A DNA stretch of 39,593 nucleotides from a virus, in IMG/VR virus record IMGVR_UViG_3300047470_000203, positions 1 through 39,593 of that record; one strand, written 5' to 3'. The notes beneath the pieces were generated by a model. The model did no database searches. It had not been told where the DNA came from and saw only the letters and a program-made list of their open reading frames with translations. This document shows, in pieces, positions 29,380-36,715 of this stretch; within the stretch, counting starts at the first letter, position 1, and every line of letters starts with the position of its first letter. Both the position numbers and the translations under genes were made by a program.

Positions 29380-31098
29380 TCCAGTATTGACGACCTGAAC
29401 GTTGTTGAATCGTCCAACTCGCCGCAGGGCACGGAAACGGCCAAGGGGGTAATCGACAACTACTTCCGGCGTCATGCATCGTTCATCGCCGTGCTGCGCG
29501 ATGCACTGACGGGCAAGGCGGCGCTGTCCGATCTTGCCGCCAGCGCGGGCGCATCGCTGATCGGCTTCCTGCAAGCCGGAACGGGCGCGGTGCTGCGCAG
29601 TGTGCAGGATAAGTTCCGCGACCACTACGACGCCAAGGATTTCGGCGCTGTGTGCGATGGCGTCACCGACGACACGGCGGCGATTGTCAAGCTGATAGCG
29701 CATTGCAAGACCAACAGCAAGCGCGCTGAACTGAGCGGGACAATTGCAGCGAAGACCATCGCCATTACCGATGCGATATACAACTTCACGCTGCACGGCA
29801 ACAACGTGACGCTGTATTCCATCGACACGGCAGCGCAGGAGGGGTTTATCACCCTCACCAACTGCGTCGATTTTCGCATGACCGGCGCATGGCATATCTA
29901 CGGTCAGGATGCAACAAACTATGCGTCAATGGTGCGCATCAAGGCAGTTGCCGGCACCAGTCAGGCGGCCACCCGCATCAGCGTGGAAGGCGTCACGGTA
30001 CGCCGTGCCGCCAATGCGGCTTTCTGGATCGGCACTGACAACAACGATTACCAGTGCTCGGAAATCACGCTAACGAACTGTCACGCTTTTCAGACCAATG
30101 TGTTTGTGCGCGGCGAAGGTTCGCAGGCTGGCGCAACCTTTGTCGGCTGCACGCTGGTGGCCGAGCAGAATCCGGCACTTGGCACACGTCCGTTGCAAAC
30201 CTGTCTGTTCAAGGGCGGGTTCTGGTACATCGTCGGTGGCGAACTGGTGCAGACCTCGGCGGCGGCGGGCGATGTGGCGCTGGAATGTCGCCCCTGCAAC
30301 AGCGCGCCCTACCATAACCCCTACCCCATCGTGAAGGTCGCAAACTGCCACGTTGAAAGTTCCGGCGTGCTTCTGTATATCAACAATATCGACGGGCGCA
30401 CCACGCCGCGCTCGGACTGTTCTTCGATGGCATTTTCCAACTGCGGAGGCTATGTCGCATCGGGCGGGCCGCATGTAATCGACAGCACCGGCGACAACAC
30501 TTATGCGGGAAAAATCGCGCTTCTCAACGGCTGCGACTTCTACGGCGATTTTGGGGTAAACCGCACGGCGGCGCATATCGTGCTGGGCACCAATACCCGT
30601 CTCGACATTGACGGAACGCCGTTCGGCCAGTCGTTCAAGCCGGGGCTGTCGGGCATTGACTCGGCCTATTCCGGCAAGCCACGCCTACGCGGGGAAACCA
30701 TCCTCGCCATGTACGGGGCGACGACTTCAATTGCCGCGACAGGCGGCACGGTCGTGAATTTCCCCTCGATTACCGTGACACCGGACAGTGGCTATGGCCT
30801 GACTACCTATTCGGCGGGAAGCTTTCCGGCCCCGCAGTCGTTGAAGGACGTTCAGATTTCATTCCAGTTGTCGTTCGCCACCGCTGCCGCCAATGCCGAT
30901 GTGTGGGTCGCCGTCAACGGAACGGCGGTGTATTACGCGCCGCGCGTCAGCGACACATTGCGCAGCGGCTGCTGCATTATCCCGGCGCTGGCATCTGGCG
31001 ATATTGTCACCGTCCGCGCCAATACCAACACCGGGGCGGCGATTGCACTGACGGGAGGCCAGGAAAATTTTCTGCGCATCGCGGCGCGCACCAACTAG
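29368..31098 (+). CDS. Tailspike with beta-helix domain
   Basis: 576 residues. An N-terminal anchor (1-48) shared with the fibre gene is followed by LRSVQDKFRDHYDAKDFGAV (about 76-95) and CDGVTDDTAAIVKLI, the classic entry to a right-handed beta-helix of pectate-lyase/tailspike type. A long run of short beta turns (about 100-420) follows, then a compact C-terminal domain (from about 445, VVNFPSITVTPDSGYGLTTY onward) which may trimerise or bind sugar. Such proteins bind and often cut host surface polysaccharide. Whether it is an active depolymerase cannot be read from motifs. Confidence 0.85.
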   Translation: MPVPSSIDDLNVVESSNSPQGTETAKGVIDNYFRRHASFIAVLRDALTGKAALSDLAASAGASLIGFLQAGTGAVLRSVQDKFRDHYDAKDFGAVCDGVTDDTAAIVKLIAHCKTNSKRAELSGTIAAKTIAITDAIYNFTLHGNNVTLYSIDTAAQEGFITLTNCVDFRMTGAWHIYGQDATNYASMVRIKAVAGTSQAATRISVEGVTVRRAANAAFWIGTDNNDYQCSEITLTNCHAFQTNVFVRGEGSQAGATFVGCTLVAEQNPALGTRPLQTCLFKGGFWYIVGGELVQTSAAAGDVALECRPCNSAPYHNPYPIVKVANCHVESSGVLLYINNIDGRTTPRSDCSSMAFSNCGGYVASGGPHVIDSTGDNTYAGKIALLNGCDFYGDFGVNRTAAHIVLGTNTRLDIDGTPFGQSFKPGLSGIDSAYSGKPRLRGETILAMYGATTSIAATGGTVVNFPSITVTPDSGYGLTTYSAGSFPAPQSLKDVQISFQLSFATAAANADVWVAVNGTAVYYAPRVSDTLRSGCCIIPALASGDIVTVRANTNTGAAIALTGGQENFLRIAARTN

Positions 31099-31227
31099 CT
31101 AGTTGCAGATTTTGAACAAATAGCACGAACGGGAAATATTTCTTCAAAGAACGCGGTAAAATTGCCCCATTGAATTAAAACCATCACCCGCATGACTGCG
31201 GGGTTAGACCCGAAAGCCGCCATCCCC

Positions 31228-31467
31228 ATGACGGACCAAAACAACGCAGTCAGCATCGCACGGCTGGAAACCGAGGTGTCCTACCTCAAGACCAGCCTGA
31301 CCGATTTGAAAGCCACCAACGCGCAGCAGAGCGCGAAACTCGATTCCATCATTGCCACTATGGCAGAAGCGCGCGGCGGCTGGCGCACGTTACTGCTGAT
31401 CGGCGGTGCAGCGGGCGCGATAGGTGGCCTGCTCGGTAAATTTCTCCCACACTTCGGCGGGGCATAG
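31228..31467 (+). CDS. Small coiled-coil membrane protein, holin/XhlA-like
   Basis: 79 residues from MTDQNNAVSIARLETEVSYL (ATG 31228). A longer start at 31192 gives 91 residues but neither start has a clear RBS; the internal one matches the usual opening of this protein type. A coiled-coil (about 9-45) is followed by WRTLLLIGGAAGAIGGLLGK, one membrane helix, and a short tail. This layout matches XhlA-like lysis-associated proteins. It precedes the endolysin by two bases. It may be a holin, antiholin or lysis regulator. Confidence 0.6.
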   Translation: MTDQNNAVSIARLETEVSYLKTSLTDLKATNAQQSAKLDSIIATMAEARGGWRTLLLIGGAAGAIGGLLGKFLPHFGGA

Positions 31468-31469
31468 CC

Positions 31470-32015
31470 ATGAGCATCGAATCCATCATCGAAGGCGTCA
31501 TCGAGCGGGAAAAGGGCTACGCCAACAACCCCAACGATACTGGCGGGGAGACCATGTGGGGCATCACCCGCGCCACCGCCACCCGCAACGGCTATGACGG
31601 CCTGATGCGCGATCTGCGGCGCGACCAGGCATCCCTAATCTACCTGCGCGAGTACGTCACCGCTCCCGGTTTCAACAAGGTAGCCGCAATCAATGCCGCG
31701 ATTGCCGAAGAGCTGGTCGATTCGGGCGTGAACTGCGGCCCCGGCCTGCCCGGTCCGTGGCTGCAACGCACCCTGAACCTGCTGAACCGGCAAGCCAAGC
31801 TGTTCCCGGATCTTACCATCGACGGGCAGATCGGCCCCGCCACCTTGACCGCGCTGCAATCGCTGCTGACCTATCGCGGCAAGGACGGCGAAACCGTGAT
31901 CCTGCGCTGCCTGAACTGCCTGCAAGGGGCGCGCTACATCGAAATTACCGAAAACCGCGCCGCCAATGAAGAATTCTTCTTCGGCTGGATGCTTAACCGT
32001 GTGGGGGTGGCATGA
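31470..32015 (+). CDS. Endolysin, GH108-type muramidase
   Basis: 181 residues. The N-terminus EREKGYANNPNDTGGETMWG (12-31) followed by ITRATA is the catalytic hallmark of glycoside hydrolase 108 N-acetylmuramidases; Glu14 is the likely catalytic acid, with the D-T-G-G motif at 23-26. The C-terminal part (DGQIGPATLTALQSLLT, about 114-130) is the peptidoglycan-binding-type helical region found in the same family. It cuts the glycan chain between MurNAc and GlcNAc to lyse the cell. No signal peptide is visible, so a holin is needed for export. Confidence 0.9.
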   Translation: MSIESIIEGVIEREKGYANNPNDTGGETMWGITRATATRNGYDGLMRDLRRDQASLIYLREYVTAPGFNKVAAINAAIAEELVDSGVNCGPGLPGPWLQRTLNLLNRQAKLFPDLTIDGQIGPATLTALQSLLTYRGKDGETVILRCLNCLQGARYIEITENRAANEEFFFGWMLNRVGVA

Positions 32016-32113
32016 ACTTTCTTATCTTCGGCGCTGGCATGGTCGCTGGCGCTGCGGCGTTGGCCGGGGGCTATTTCTGGCTGCTGCGCAAACGCGGCGT
32101 GAACGTCGGATGA
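32012..32113 (+). CDS. 33-residue membrane peptide in lysis cassette
   Basis: MNFLIFGAGMVAGAAALAGG then YFWLLRKRGVNVG: one hydrophobic helix and a basic tail. The start overlaps the endolysin stop, and the stop overlaps the next start, both as ATGA. Translation by coupling is likely. Could be an antiholin or spanin-like accessory, though no lipobox is seen. Confidence 0.5.
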   Translation: MNFLIFGAGMVAGAAALAGGYFWLLRKRGVNVG

Positions 32114-32232
32114 GCGCGACCGACTGGTATCTGTACGGCTTCGCCTCGGGCGCGGGCTTCGCCCTGATTTGCGTGGTCTTCTGCATCGTGGCCGCATGGC
32201 CTGACCTCAAGCGCTACCGGCGCATAGGATAA
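32110..32232 (+). CDS. 40-residue membrane peptide in lysis cassette
   Basis: Starts MSATDWYLYGFASGAGFALI and continues with CVVFCIVAAWPDLKRYRRIG: one membrane helix with a basic cytoplasmic-type tail. ATGA overlap with the previous gene. It may assist lysis control. No recognised family. Confidence 0.5.
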   Translation: MSATDWYLYGFASGAGFALICVVFCIVAAWPDLKRYRRIG

Positions 32233-32236
32233 TCTC

Positions 32237-32761
32237 ATGGACTGGAAAACGCTCGTAGGGACGGTCGCGCCGTGGATTGGCACCGCACTAGGCGGGCCGC
32301 TCGGCGGGGCCGCTGTGGGGGCTGTGGCGGACGCCTTGGGCCTGTCCGACAAGACCGAGGCCAGCATTAAGGCGGCGCTGTCGGGCGTGACTCCGGAACA
32401 GATGCTCGCGATGAAAACCGCCGACCAGATGTTCGCGGTCAAGATGCAGGAACTTGGCTATGCCGACCTTGAACGGCTGGCCGCGCTTGCCGCCGACAAC
32501 ACCAAGGATGCGCGCGCCATGCAGACGGCCACGCGCAGCCAGATCCCCGCCGTGCTTGCGGTGCTGATTACCTTCGGATTCTTCGGCATCCTGATCGGCA
32601 TGCTGCGCGGCGACCTGACTGCCACCGATAACCAGGCGCTCTTAATCATGCTGGGAGCGCTGGGTGCCGCATGGGGCGCGGTAGTCAACTTCTTCTTTGG
32701 CAGTACGGCAGAGAGCGGGCGCAAGACTGAACTGCTGGCACAGGCACCGGCCAAGTCATGA
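32237..32761 (+). CDS. Holin of three-transmembrane GTA-type
   Basis: 174 residues. N-terminal WKTLVGTVAPWIGTALGGPL with GGAAVGAVADALGL is a glycine-rich hydrophobic helix; two more membrane segments lie at about 101-121 (IPAVLAVLITFGFFGILIGM) and about 130-151 (ALLIMLGALGAAWGAVVNFF). The order fits the GTA_holin_3TM family. It would open the inner membrane to let the endolysin reach the cell wall. A charged middle (TKDARAMQTATRSQ) lies on one side of the membrane. Confidence 0.8.
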   Translation: MDWKTLVGTVAPWIGTALGGPLGGAAVGAVADALGLSDKTEASIKAALSGVTPEQMLAMKTADQMFAVKMQELGYADLERLAALAADNTKDARAMQTATRSQIPAVLAVLITFGFFGILIGMLRGDLTATDNQALLIMLGALGAAWGAVVNFFFGSTAESGRKTELLAQAPAKS

Positions 32762-32949
32762 CCTACCGCGCCAAGCCTCCGCACGAAATCGCCGGAGCGC
32801 GGCGCGAAGCCATCGCCTCCGGTGCCAAGCTGATCCCGGTCGGCCATTGCCATTGCTGCTTCTGGCAAGTGCCGAAGGGCGCGCTGTGGTGCTCAACCTC
32901 GTGCGCGCAAGATTACGAGAAAGAGCGTGCGGAATTTGCCAATGGATGA
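32758..32949 (+). CDS. Small zinc-ribbon-like protein
   Basis: 63 residues. Cysteines and histidines in HCHCCFWQVPKGALWCSTSC (about 30-49) suggest a zinc-binding loop. The start overlaps the holin stop. A basic N-terminus may bind nucleic acid. No family known to me. It lies at the end of the lysis block and may be translationally coupled to it. Confidence 0.6.
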   Translation: MTYRAKPPHEIAGARREAIASGAKLIPVGHCHCCFWQVPKGALWCSTSCAQDYEKERAEFANG

Positions 32950-33148
32950 GGTGCGCGAGGTCACGTTCTCGATCCTCACCACCCATTCCACCGGGGCCGC
33001 TGACGGCTCGCCATTGCGATACGTTACCGAGGATCAGCTAGAGCGCTATGAGGCCGCCCAGCGCGAACTGGACGACCTGAAAGCCACCGATGCAGTACGA
33101 TTGGTGATCCGGCTGCGACGGTGGCTGGCTTGGCTGCTGGTTATTTAA
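32942..33148 (+). CDS. Last rightward gene, membrane tail
   Basis: 68 residues from ATG 32942. A polar helix (DQLERYEAAQRELDDLKATD) is followed by VRLVIRLRRWLAWLLVI, a C-terminal hydrophobic, Arg-containing stretch that may sit at the membrane. It overlaps the previous gene by eight bases, and its stop overlaps that of the convergent leftward gene. Could be a further lysis-related small protein; unknown. Confidence 0.5.
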   Translation: MDEVREVTFSILTTHSTGAADGSPLRYVTEDQLERYEAAQRELDDLKATDAVRLVIRLRRWLAWLLVI

Positions 33149-33533
33149 ACCGCAGCTTCGGCGCTGCCGCTGCGAATGCCGGGGCGAGCAATTCAATTGC
33201 GATGCGTTCTGAAATTGCTGTCAGCATTGTTGTTGCAATCTTCTCTTGATCGGCGCTAAACAGGTCGAAATCGCGCTGTACCTCAAGCCGCTTTCCATTG
33301 ACCATGACCGCCGCCATGACCATGCATTTTGCTTGGGCATAATCTTGACCAACATGGATCACGCAATCGACCGGCGTATTTTCCAAACGGATCGACTGGA
33401 TCACCTTGGCGCGTGCTGCCGCCTCCATTTCTACTAGGAGGCGAACGGATTCGTCAGTAGGCGCACGCTTCTCTGTGCTGGTCACGGTGATATGCTGCGG
33501 GTACGGGTCGCGCTGGTAGTATCGGTCGAACAT
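33141..33533 (-). CDS. Last leftward gene, unknown conserved phage protein
   Basis: 130 residues, start MFDRYYQRDPYPQHITVTST with AAGGAG upstream. It has a helix LLVEMEAAARAKVIQSIRLE then beta strands (TPVDCVIHVGQDYAQAKCMV) in a likely alpha-beta fold, and an Ala-rich end. It lies at the far end of the leftward arm. Its 3' end overlaps the convergent rightward gene by eight bases. No domain is recognised. Confidence 0.65.
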   Translation of the reverse strand: MFDRYYQRDPYPQHITVTSTEKRAPTDESVRLLVEMEAAARAKVIQSIRLENTPVDCVIHVGQDYAQAKCMVMAAVMVNGKRLEVQRDFDLFSADQEKIATTMLTAISERIAIELLAPAFAAAAPKLRFK

Positions 33534-33575
33534 TATTCTTCTCCTTGGCCTGCCGGATCGTGGGCAGGCAGCACG

Positions 33576-33821
33576 TTAATCGGTAATTTCCAGCGCCGAT
33601 CCCAGCCGCTCCTGCGTTCTGGTCGCAGGTACAGGATGCGCGGGTTGTACATCCTTCTTGTCGGCAACAGTCGCAATTGCATCGGGGCCATGATAATCCT
33701 TCGGTAGTGGTGGCGGCACGTAGCGCGGTTTGATCTTGGGCTGGCCGAACGCCAGCGCGTGGCGTTCGGCAAACACCTCGGGCGTGACTTCGAACGGGCG
33801 CGAAGTTGATCCCTTACCCAT
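33576..33821 (-). CDS. Small proline-rich unknown protein
   Basis: 81 residues with RBS AGGAG. It starts MGKGSTSRPFEVTPEVFAER and includes KPRYVPPPLPKDYHGPDAIA, a proline-rich flexible part. No known domain. It overlaps the preceding gene by eight bases. Confidence 0.55.
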   Translation of the reverse strand: MGKGSTSRPFEVTPEVFAERHALAFGQPKIKPRYVPPPLPKDYHGPDAIATVADKKDVQPAHPVPATRTQERLGSALEITD

Positions 33822-34590
33822 TGGCTTTCTCCTGTGCGCCTGACTTCAAGGCGCGAATAGCGCGGGCTGCCTCCCACACGTTCCCGTGAACCTGCGATTC
33901 CTGGCGAGCATTCGGCCACATCATCATGCGCTCGCACTCGGTAGCCGCTTCTTCCAGTGCCGCATCCCTTGCGACAGGCGCTCCGACAGGCTCTTGGGGC
34001 GGTAGCCGGGCAGCAAGGCCAGTCACATCCCGAATAAAATCATCGCGCTTAGTCCATTCTTCGATGTAGCGCCCCTCCGCCAGCATCAGAACCTTGACGC
34101 CAGGACGCGACGACGACCAGAATTCGTACACACGGTACGGAAGGTCGGTAGGCGCTTGCCGAGCAGCACTGACAGCCTTCGCCAGCATGCCCGCCATGTA
34201 TTCAAATTCGCCCGGTTCGACCGGCTCGTAATCCAGCGCGAAGGTCTGCACGCCGACTGTAAAGGTCATCTTCGGCCCATTCATGCCGAAGGTCAGCGGT
34301 TCTTTCGGCGTTGCGGTAGGCGCTTGTCGAGCAGCGGCGCGCACTGCGATGCGGCGTTGCTTTTCGCCCCATGTGTCGATGAACGAATACAGCGCCGACA
34401 GCGCGAGAACGCAGTTAGGGTTTCGCATCACATCGGCAACCACTCGCGGCAAGCCGTCAGCGTCAACGATGGTCGGGCTTTGCGAACTCGGCGGCAGTTC
34501 CGGTGCCGCTTGTTCTGCTGGCAGAGGTGCGGCGTCCCAATCTTGATCGAGTTTGGCCGGGACGTATTCGCCAATCAGTTCTTCGCTCAT
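33814..34590 (-). CDS. Unknown multi-module accessory protein
   Basis: 258 residues. The first about 45 residues are acidic and proline-rich. A central part (RIAVRAAARQAPTATPKEPL; EPGEFEYMAGMLAKAVSAAR) alternates alpha and beta, with VLMLAEGRYIEEWTKRDDFI near 170-189 and a late helix EEAATECERMMMW. The repeated string AARQAPT (about 86-92 and about 142-148) flanks a middle module. Resembles the variable accessory proteins of lambdoid phages in which short modules are shuffled. No catalytic motif is seen. Confidence 0.55.
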   Translation of the reverse strand: MSEELIGEYVPAKLDQDWDAAPLPAEQAAPELPPSSQSPTIVDADGLPRVVADVMRNPNCVLALSALYSFIDTWGEKQRRIAVRAAARQAPTATPKEPLTFGMNGPKMTFTVGVQTFALDYEPVEPGEFEYMAGMLAKAVSAARQAPTDLPYRVYEFWSSSRPGVKVLMLAEGRYIEEWTKRDDFIRDVTGLAARLPPQEPVGAPVARDAALEEAATECERMMMWPNARQESQVHGNVWEAARAIRALKSGAQEKANG

Positions 34591-35225
34591 TTCGGTTCCT
34601 TGGTTTGGTTAAGAAGGCGCTCGACATCGGCAAAGCGCACAAGTTCGCCAACTGTCTTTTCCACTATGCAACCCATAATGAGGTCGAGCCGCCGCAAGCT
34701 CGCCAGATCGGGCCGCGCCTCGCCAGCATTTGCAGGGATGGTGCCGTAATTGATTACGGTACCTTTTTGTTCTCCGACGCTCACCGCGCCGGAAGTGGTC
34801 TGATCGTATGCAGCCAGTGCTGCACGAAGCTGTTTAACACACCATAGGCTATCGGCCATTGGCGGGTTTTTATCGAGGTAGGCGATCACGTTGCGACACG
34901 CTGTCACCACACCGGACTCATCGTGTTGCCCAGCGGGTGCCGACTGCAAGGCGGAATTACAACCAGACCACGGAGCCGGACCTTCCGCGCCAATGTTGCG
35001 GAGAATCACCGCCTGTATCGGTGCTGGCTGTGCTGGTACTGCTGCACGACGGCACCACATTGCGACTGGCGACAACACATCAGTCCCGGCGCATTCGGTA
35101 TATTTCCCAGCGCAAGTGGCTTGAGTGGTCCCGTTGTATTGCAATGTCTTTGCTGGGCCGCCGCAAAAAGGACATGCTGGTAGGCCATCGCTCAGGCCAT
35201 CAGCGCCAGGTATGGGGAGGGACAT
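34587..35225 (-). CDS. Lar-like zinc-ribbon protein with extra C-terminal domain
   Basis: 212 residues. GLPACPFCGGPAKTLQYNGT (about 14-33), with further cysteines at about 38 and 45 and a VAMWCRR element (about 54-60), matches the Lar restriction-alleviation family, small proteins that modulate type I restriction of unmodified phage DNA. Lar proteins are usually 60-90 residues; here about 150 extra residues follow, including ESGVVTACRNVIAYLDKNPP and LRAALAAYDQTTSGAVSVGE and a late helix (DLASLRRLDLIMG). The extra part may belong to the modular accessory proteins of this arm. Confidence 0.6.
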   Translation of the reverse strand: MSLPIPGADGLSDGLPACPFCGGPAKTLQYNGTTQATCAGKYTECAGTDVLSPVAMWCRRAAVPAQPAPIQAVILRNIGAEGPAPWSGCNSALQSAPAGQHDESGVVTACRNVIAYLDKNPPMADSLWCVKQLRAALAAYDQTTSGAVSVGEQKGTVINYGTIPANAGEARPDLASLRRLDLIMGCIVEKTVGELVRFADVERLLNQTKEPK

Positions 35226-35237
35226 AATTTCGCTTCC

Positions 35238-35384
35238 TTAGATAATTTCGAGGCACTTGCCACACTTGCCGCAATGGCGCGCTTTACCCATGCCGTAGTT
35301 AATCATGTGCCACTTACCACTGTCGTGTTCGCAGCGGCGCGTTTCGATGAACCACCACTTCAGCCAAGCGAAGAAGGATTTCAT
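35238..35384 (-). CDS. 48-residue Trp/Cys-rich protein
   Basis: From ATG 35384 with AAGGGCGAG upstream. It begins MKSFFAWLKWWFIETRRCEH, an amphipathic aromatic start, and ends HCGKCGKCLEII, a double CGKC-like pair; with the earlier Cys and His it may form one zinc site. It overlaps the preceding gene by four bases. Similar short Trp/Cys proteins occur in phage accessory regions. No function is known. Confidence 0.6.
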   Translation of the reverse strand: MKSFFAWLKWWFIETRRCEHDSGKWHMINYGMGKARHCGKCGKCLEII

Positions 35385-36703
35385 TGCTCGCCCTTGGTCT
35401 GGTTGGATTGCCCGGTAGGGGTGGCGAGATACGAGCGGATGCGCGAAATGATGCTGGTGCGCTCTGGCTCGTCCAAGTACTCATCGAGCAGCGCGATTGC
35501 CACGCCTATCTGCCCCTCGCTCACCGCTACTGGTGCAACTGGTTGCGCGATAACGAGGGCGGCGCGGATTCGGGTTATGACGTTCGCCAATGCCGGACCT
35601 GATGCCAAGCCGTCATCAGCGCGCTCGTCGCCATATTGCGTGATCGCATGGATAATGTCAGTCGGCACTTGTGGCGGCATGCTCGACTGTTCGGCGGTCG
35701 CTGGCGGGGTGGCAGACTCTAACGCGAATTCCGCCGTCAGCGCGCGGCGCTTCCAGACCGCCAATTCTTCACGCGCATCAACGTAGTACGCCTGCAAGTC
35801 CTTGCGTTTCAAGTTGACAACCGCGCTGGTTGCATCGCGAGCCATATCCTCGTGCATCCACAAGTCTTCAATCGGGGTAGCATTGCGGTCTGCTGCTGGT
35901 ACTGCACCGACCGACTCGATGATGGACAGGTCGATGTGCCCCATGCTCGGCTTGTCGAAGTCGGGATTGGCATGATCCGTCCAGCAAATCGGCAGCGACA
36001 CGGCAAAGCGCCCGTTCGGCTTTGCTTCCCACTGATACGCGCCATCACGAGTGATCCCACATGCGGCAACGGCGATGGCATGCGCAAGCGTGTCTTTGTC
36101 GGCAGCGTCTTCGCGCCACTGCATCGCCATCAGGTCGAAGTCGCGGCGGGTCGAGCCATGTAGGCCGATAGCGTAGCCGTGCTCTCTCGCCGCCTCTCGG
36201 ATGGCTGGCAGGCGCGACAGGTAAAACGCCTCCATTTCTTCGATTGTGCGAGCATCGAACCACGTGCCCGGCACATACGGCGAGGCGGATACATGCTCCT
36301 GCTGCGGTTCCAGACTTGCCCCTGCTGCAAGAACGGCGCGCGCAAAGCCAATTTGCGCATCATATTCTTCCTGCTCAGGCCGGGTCATTGGCTGGCCTTC
36401 ATCAGCCCGATACTTCGCCGCCTGGAATGCCTGCAATTCAAAGGGCAAGCCGATTTCCGCGATCCGCTCGTCCGTCAGGATCGTTACTGGCAGGACGGGG
36501 GATGCCTGACTCTTTTCGGCGGTGCGGTAGCCGTCCAGCCATGCGCGGAATGCCATTTCGATTGACTGCACCTGAAAGCTTCCGTCAGGGTTTTTCAGGA
36601 TCAAGCCACGAACAAATTGCTGATCGTACTGCGGCGTCATCTGCTCGACAAACAGCGCGCGCAGGTCGGTTTGGGGTGCTGCTGGGGATTCTTTGGCGGT
36701 CAT
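35381..36703 (-). CDS. Large accessory protein with nucleotidyltransferase-like motif
   Basis: 440 residues. The N-terminal half includes DGSFQVQSIEMAFRAWLDGY (about 40-59). A central module EEMEAFYLSRLPAIREAARE (about 155-174), followed by HGYAIGLHGSTRRDFDLMAM (175-194), shows the G-S-x-x-R-D-x-D pattern typical of minimal nucleotidyltransferases, with Asp188 and Asp190 placed like metal ligands. A C-terminal part holds AVSEGQIGVAIALLDEYLDE, then RTSIISRIRSYLATPTGQ. Probably a multi-module accessory protein; whether it transfers nucleotides is unknown. Its RBS is CAGGAG. Confidence 0.55.
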   Translation of the reverse strand: MTAKESPAAPQTDLRALFVEQMTPQYDQQFVRGLILKNPDGSFQVQSIEMAFRAWLDGYRTAEKSQASPVLPVTILTDERIAEIGLPFELQAFQAAKYRADEGQPMTRPEQEEYDAQIGFARAVLAAGASLEPQQEHVSASPYVPGTWFDARTIEEMEAFYLSRLPAIREAAREHGYAIGLHGSTRRDFDLMAMQWREDAADKDTLAHAIAVAACGITRDGAYQWEAKPNGRFAVSLPICWTDHANPDFDKPSMGHIDLSIIESVGAVPAADRNATPIEDLWMHEDMARDATSAVVNLKRKDLQAYYVDAREELAVWKRRALTAEFALESATPPATAEQSSMPPQVPTDIIHAITQYGDERADDGLASGPALANVITRIRAALVIAQPVAPVAVSEGQIGVAIALLDEYLDEPERTSIISRIRSYLATPTGQSNQTKGEQ

Positions 36704-36715
36704 GCTGGCTCCTGG

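Noticed and set aside
31099-31191. Possible promoter before the lysis genes (TTGAAC with AATATT, 17-base spacer)
   Set aside because: The -10 box is poor and lysis genes are expected to be in the late transcript; evidence is too weak to list as a feature.
33141-33190. Possible bidirectional terminator at the convergence point
   Set aside because: GCAGC/GCTGC can pair around 3316x but lies inside coding sequence, with no T run on the rightward side and only a weak AT stretch on the leftward side.
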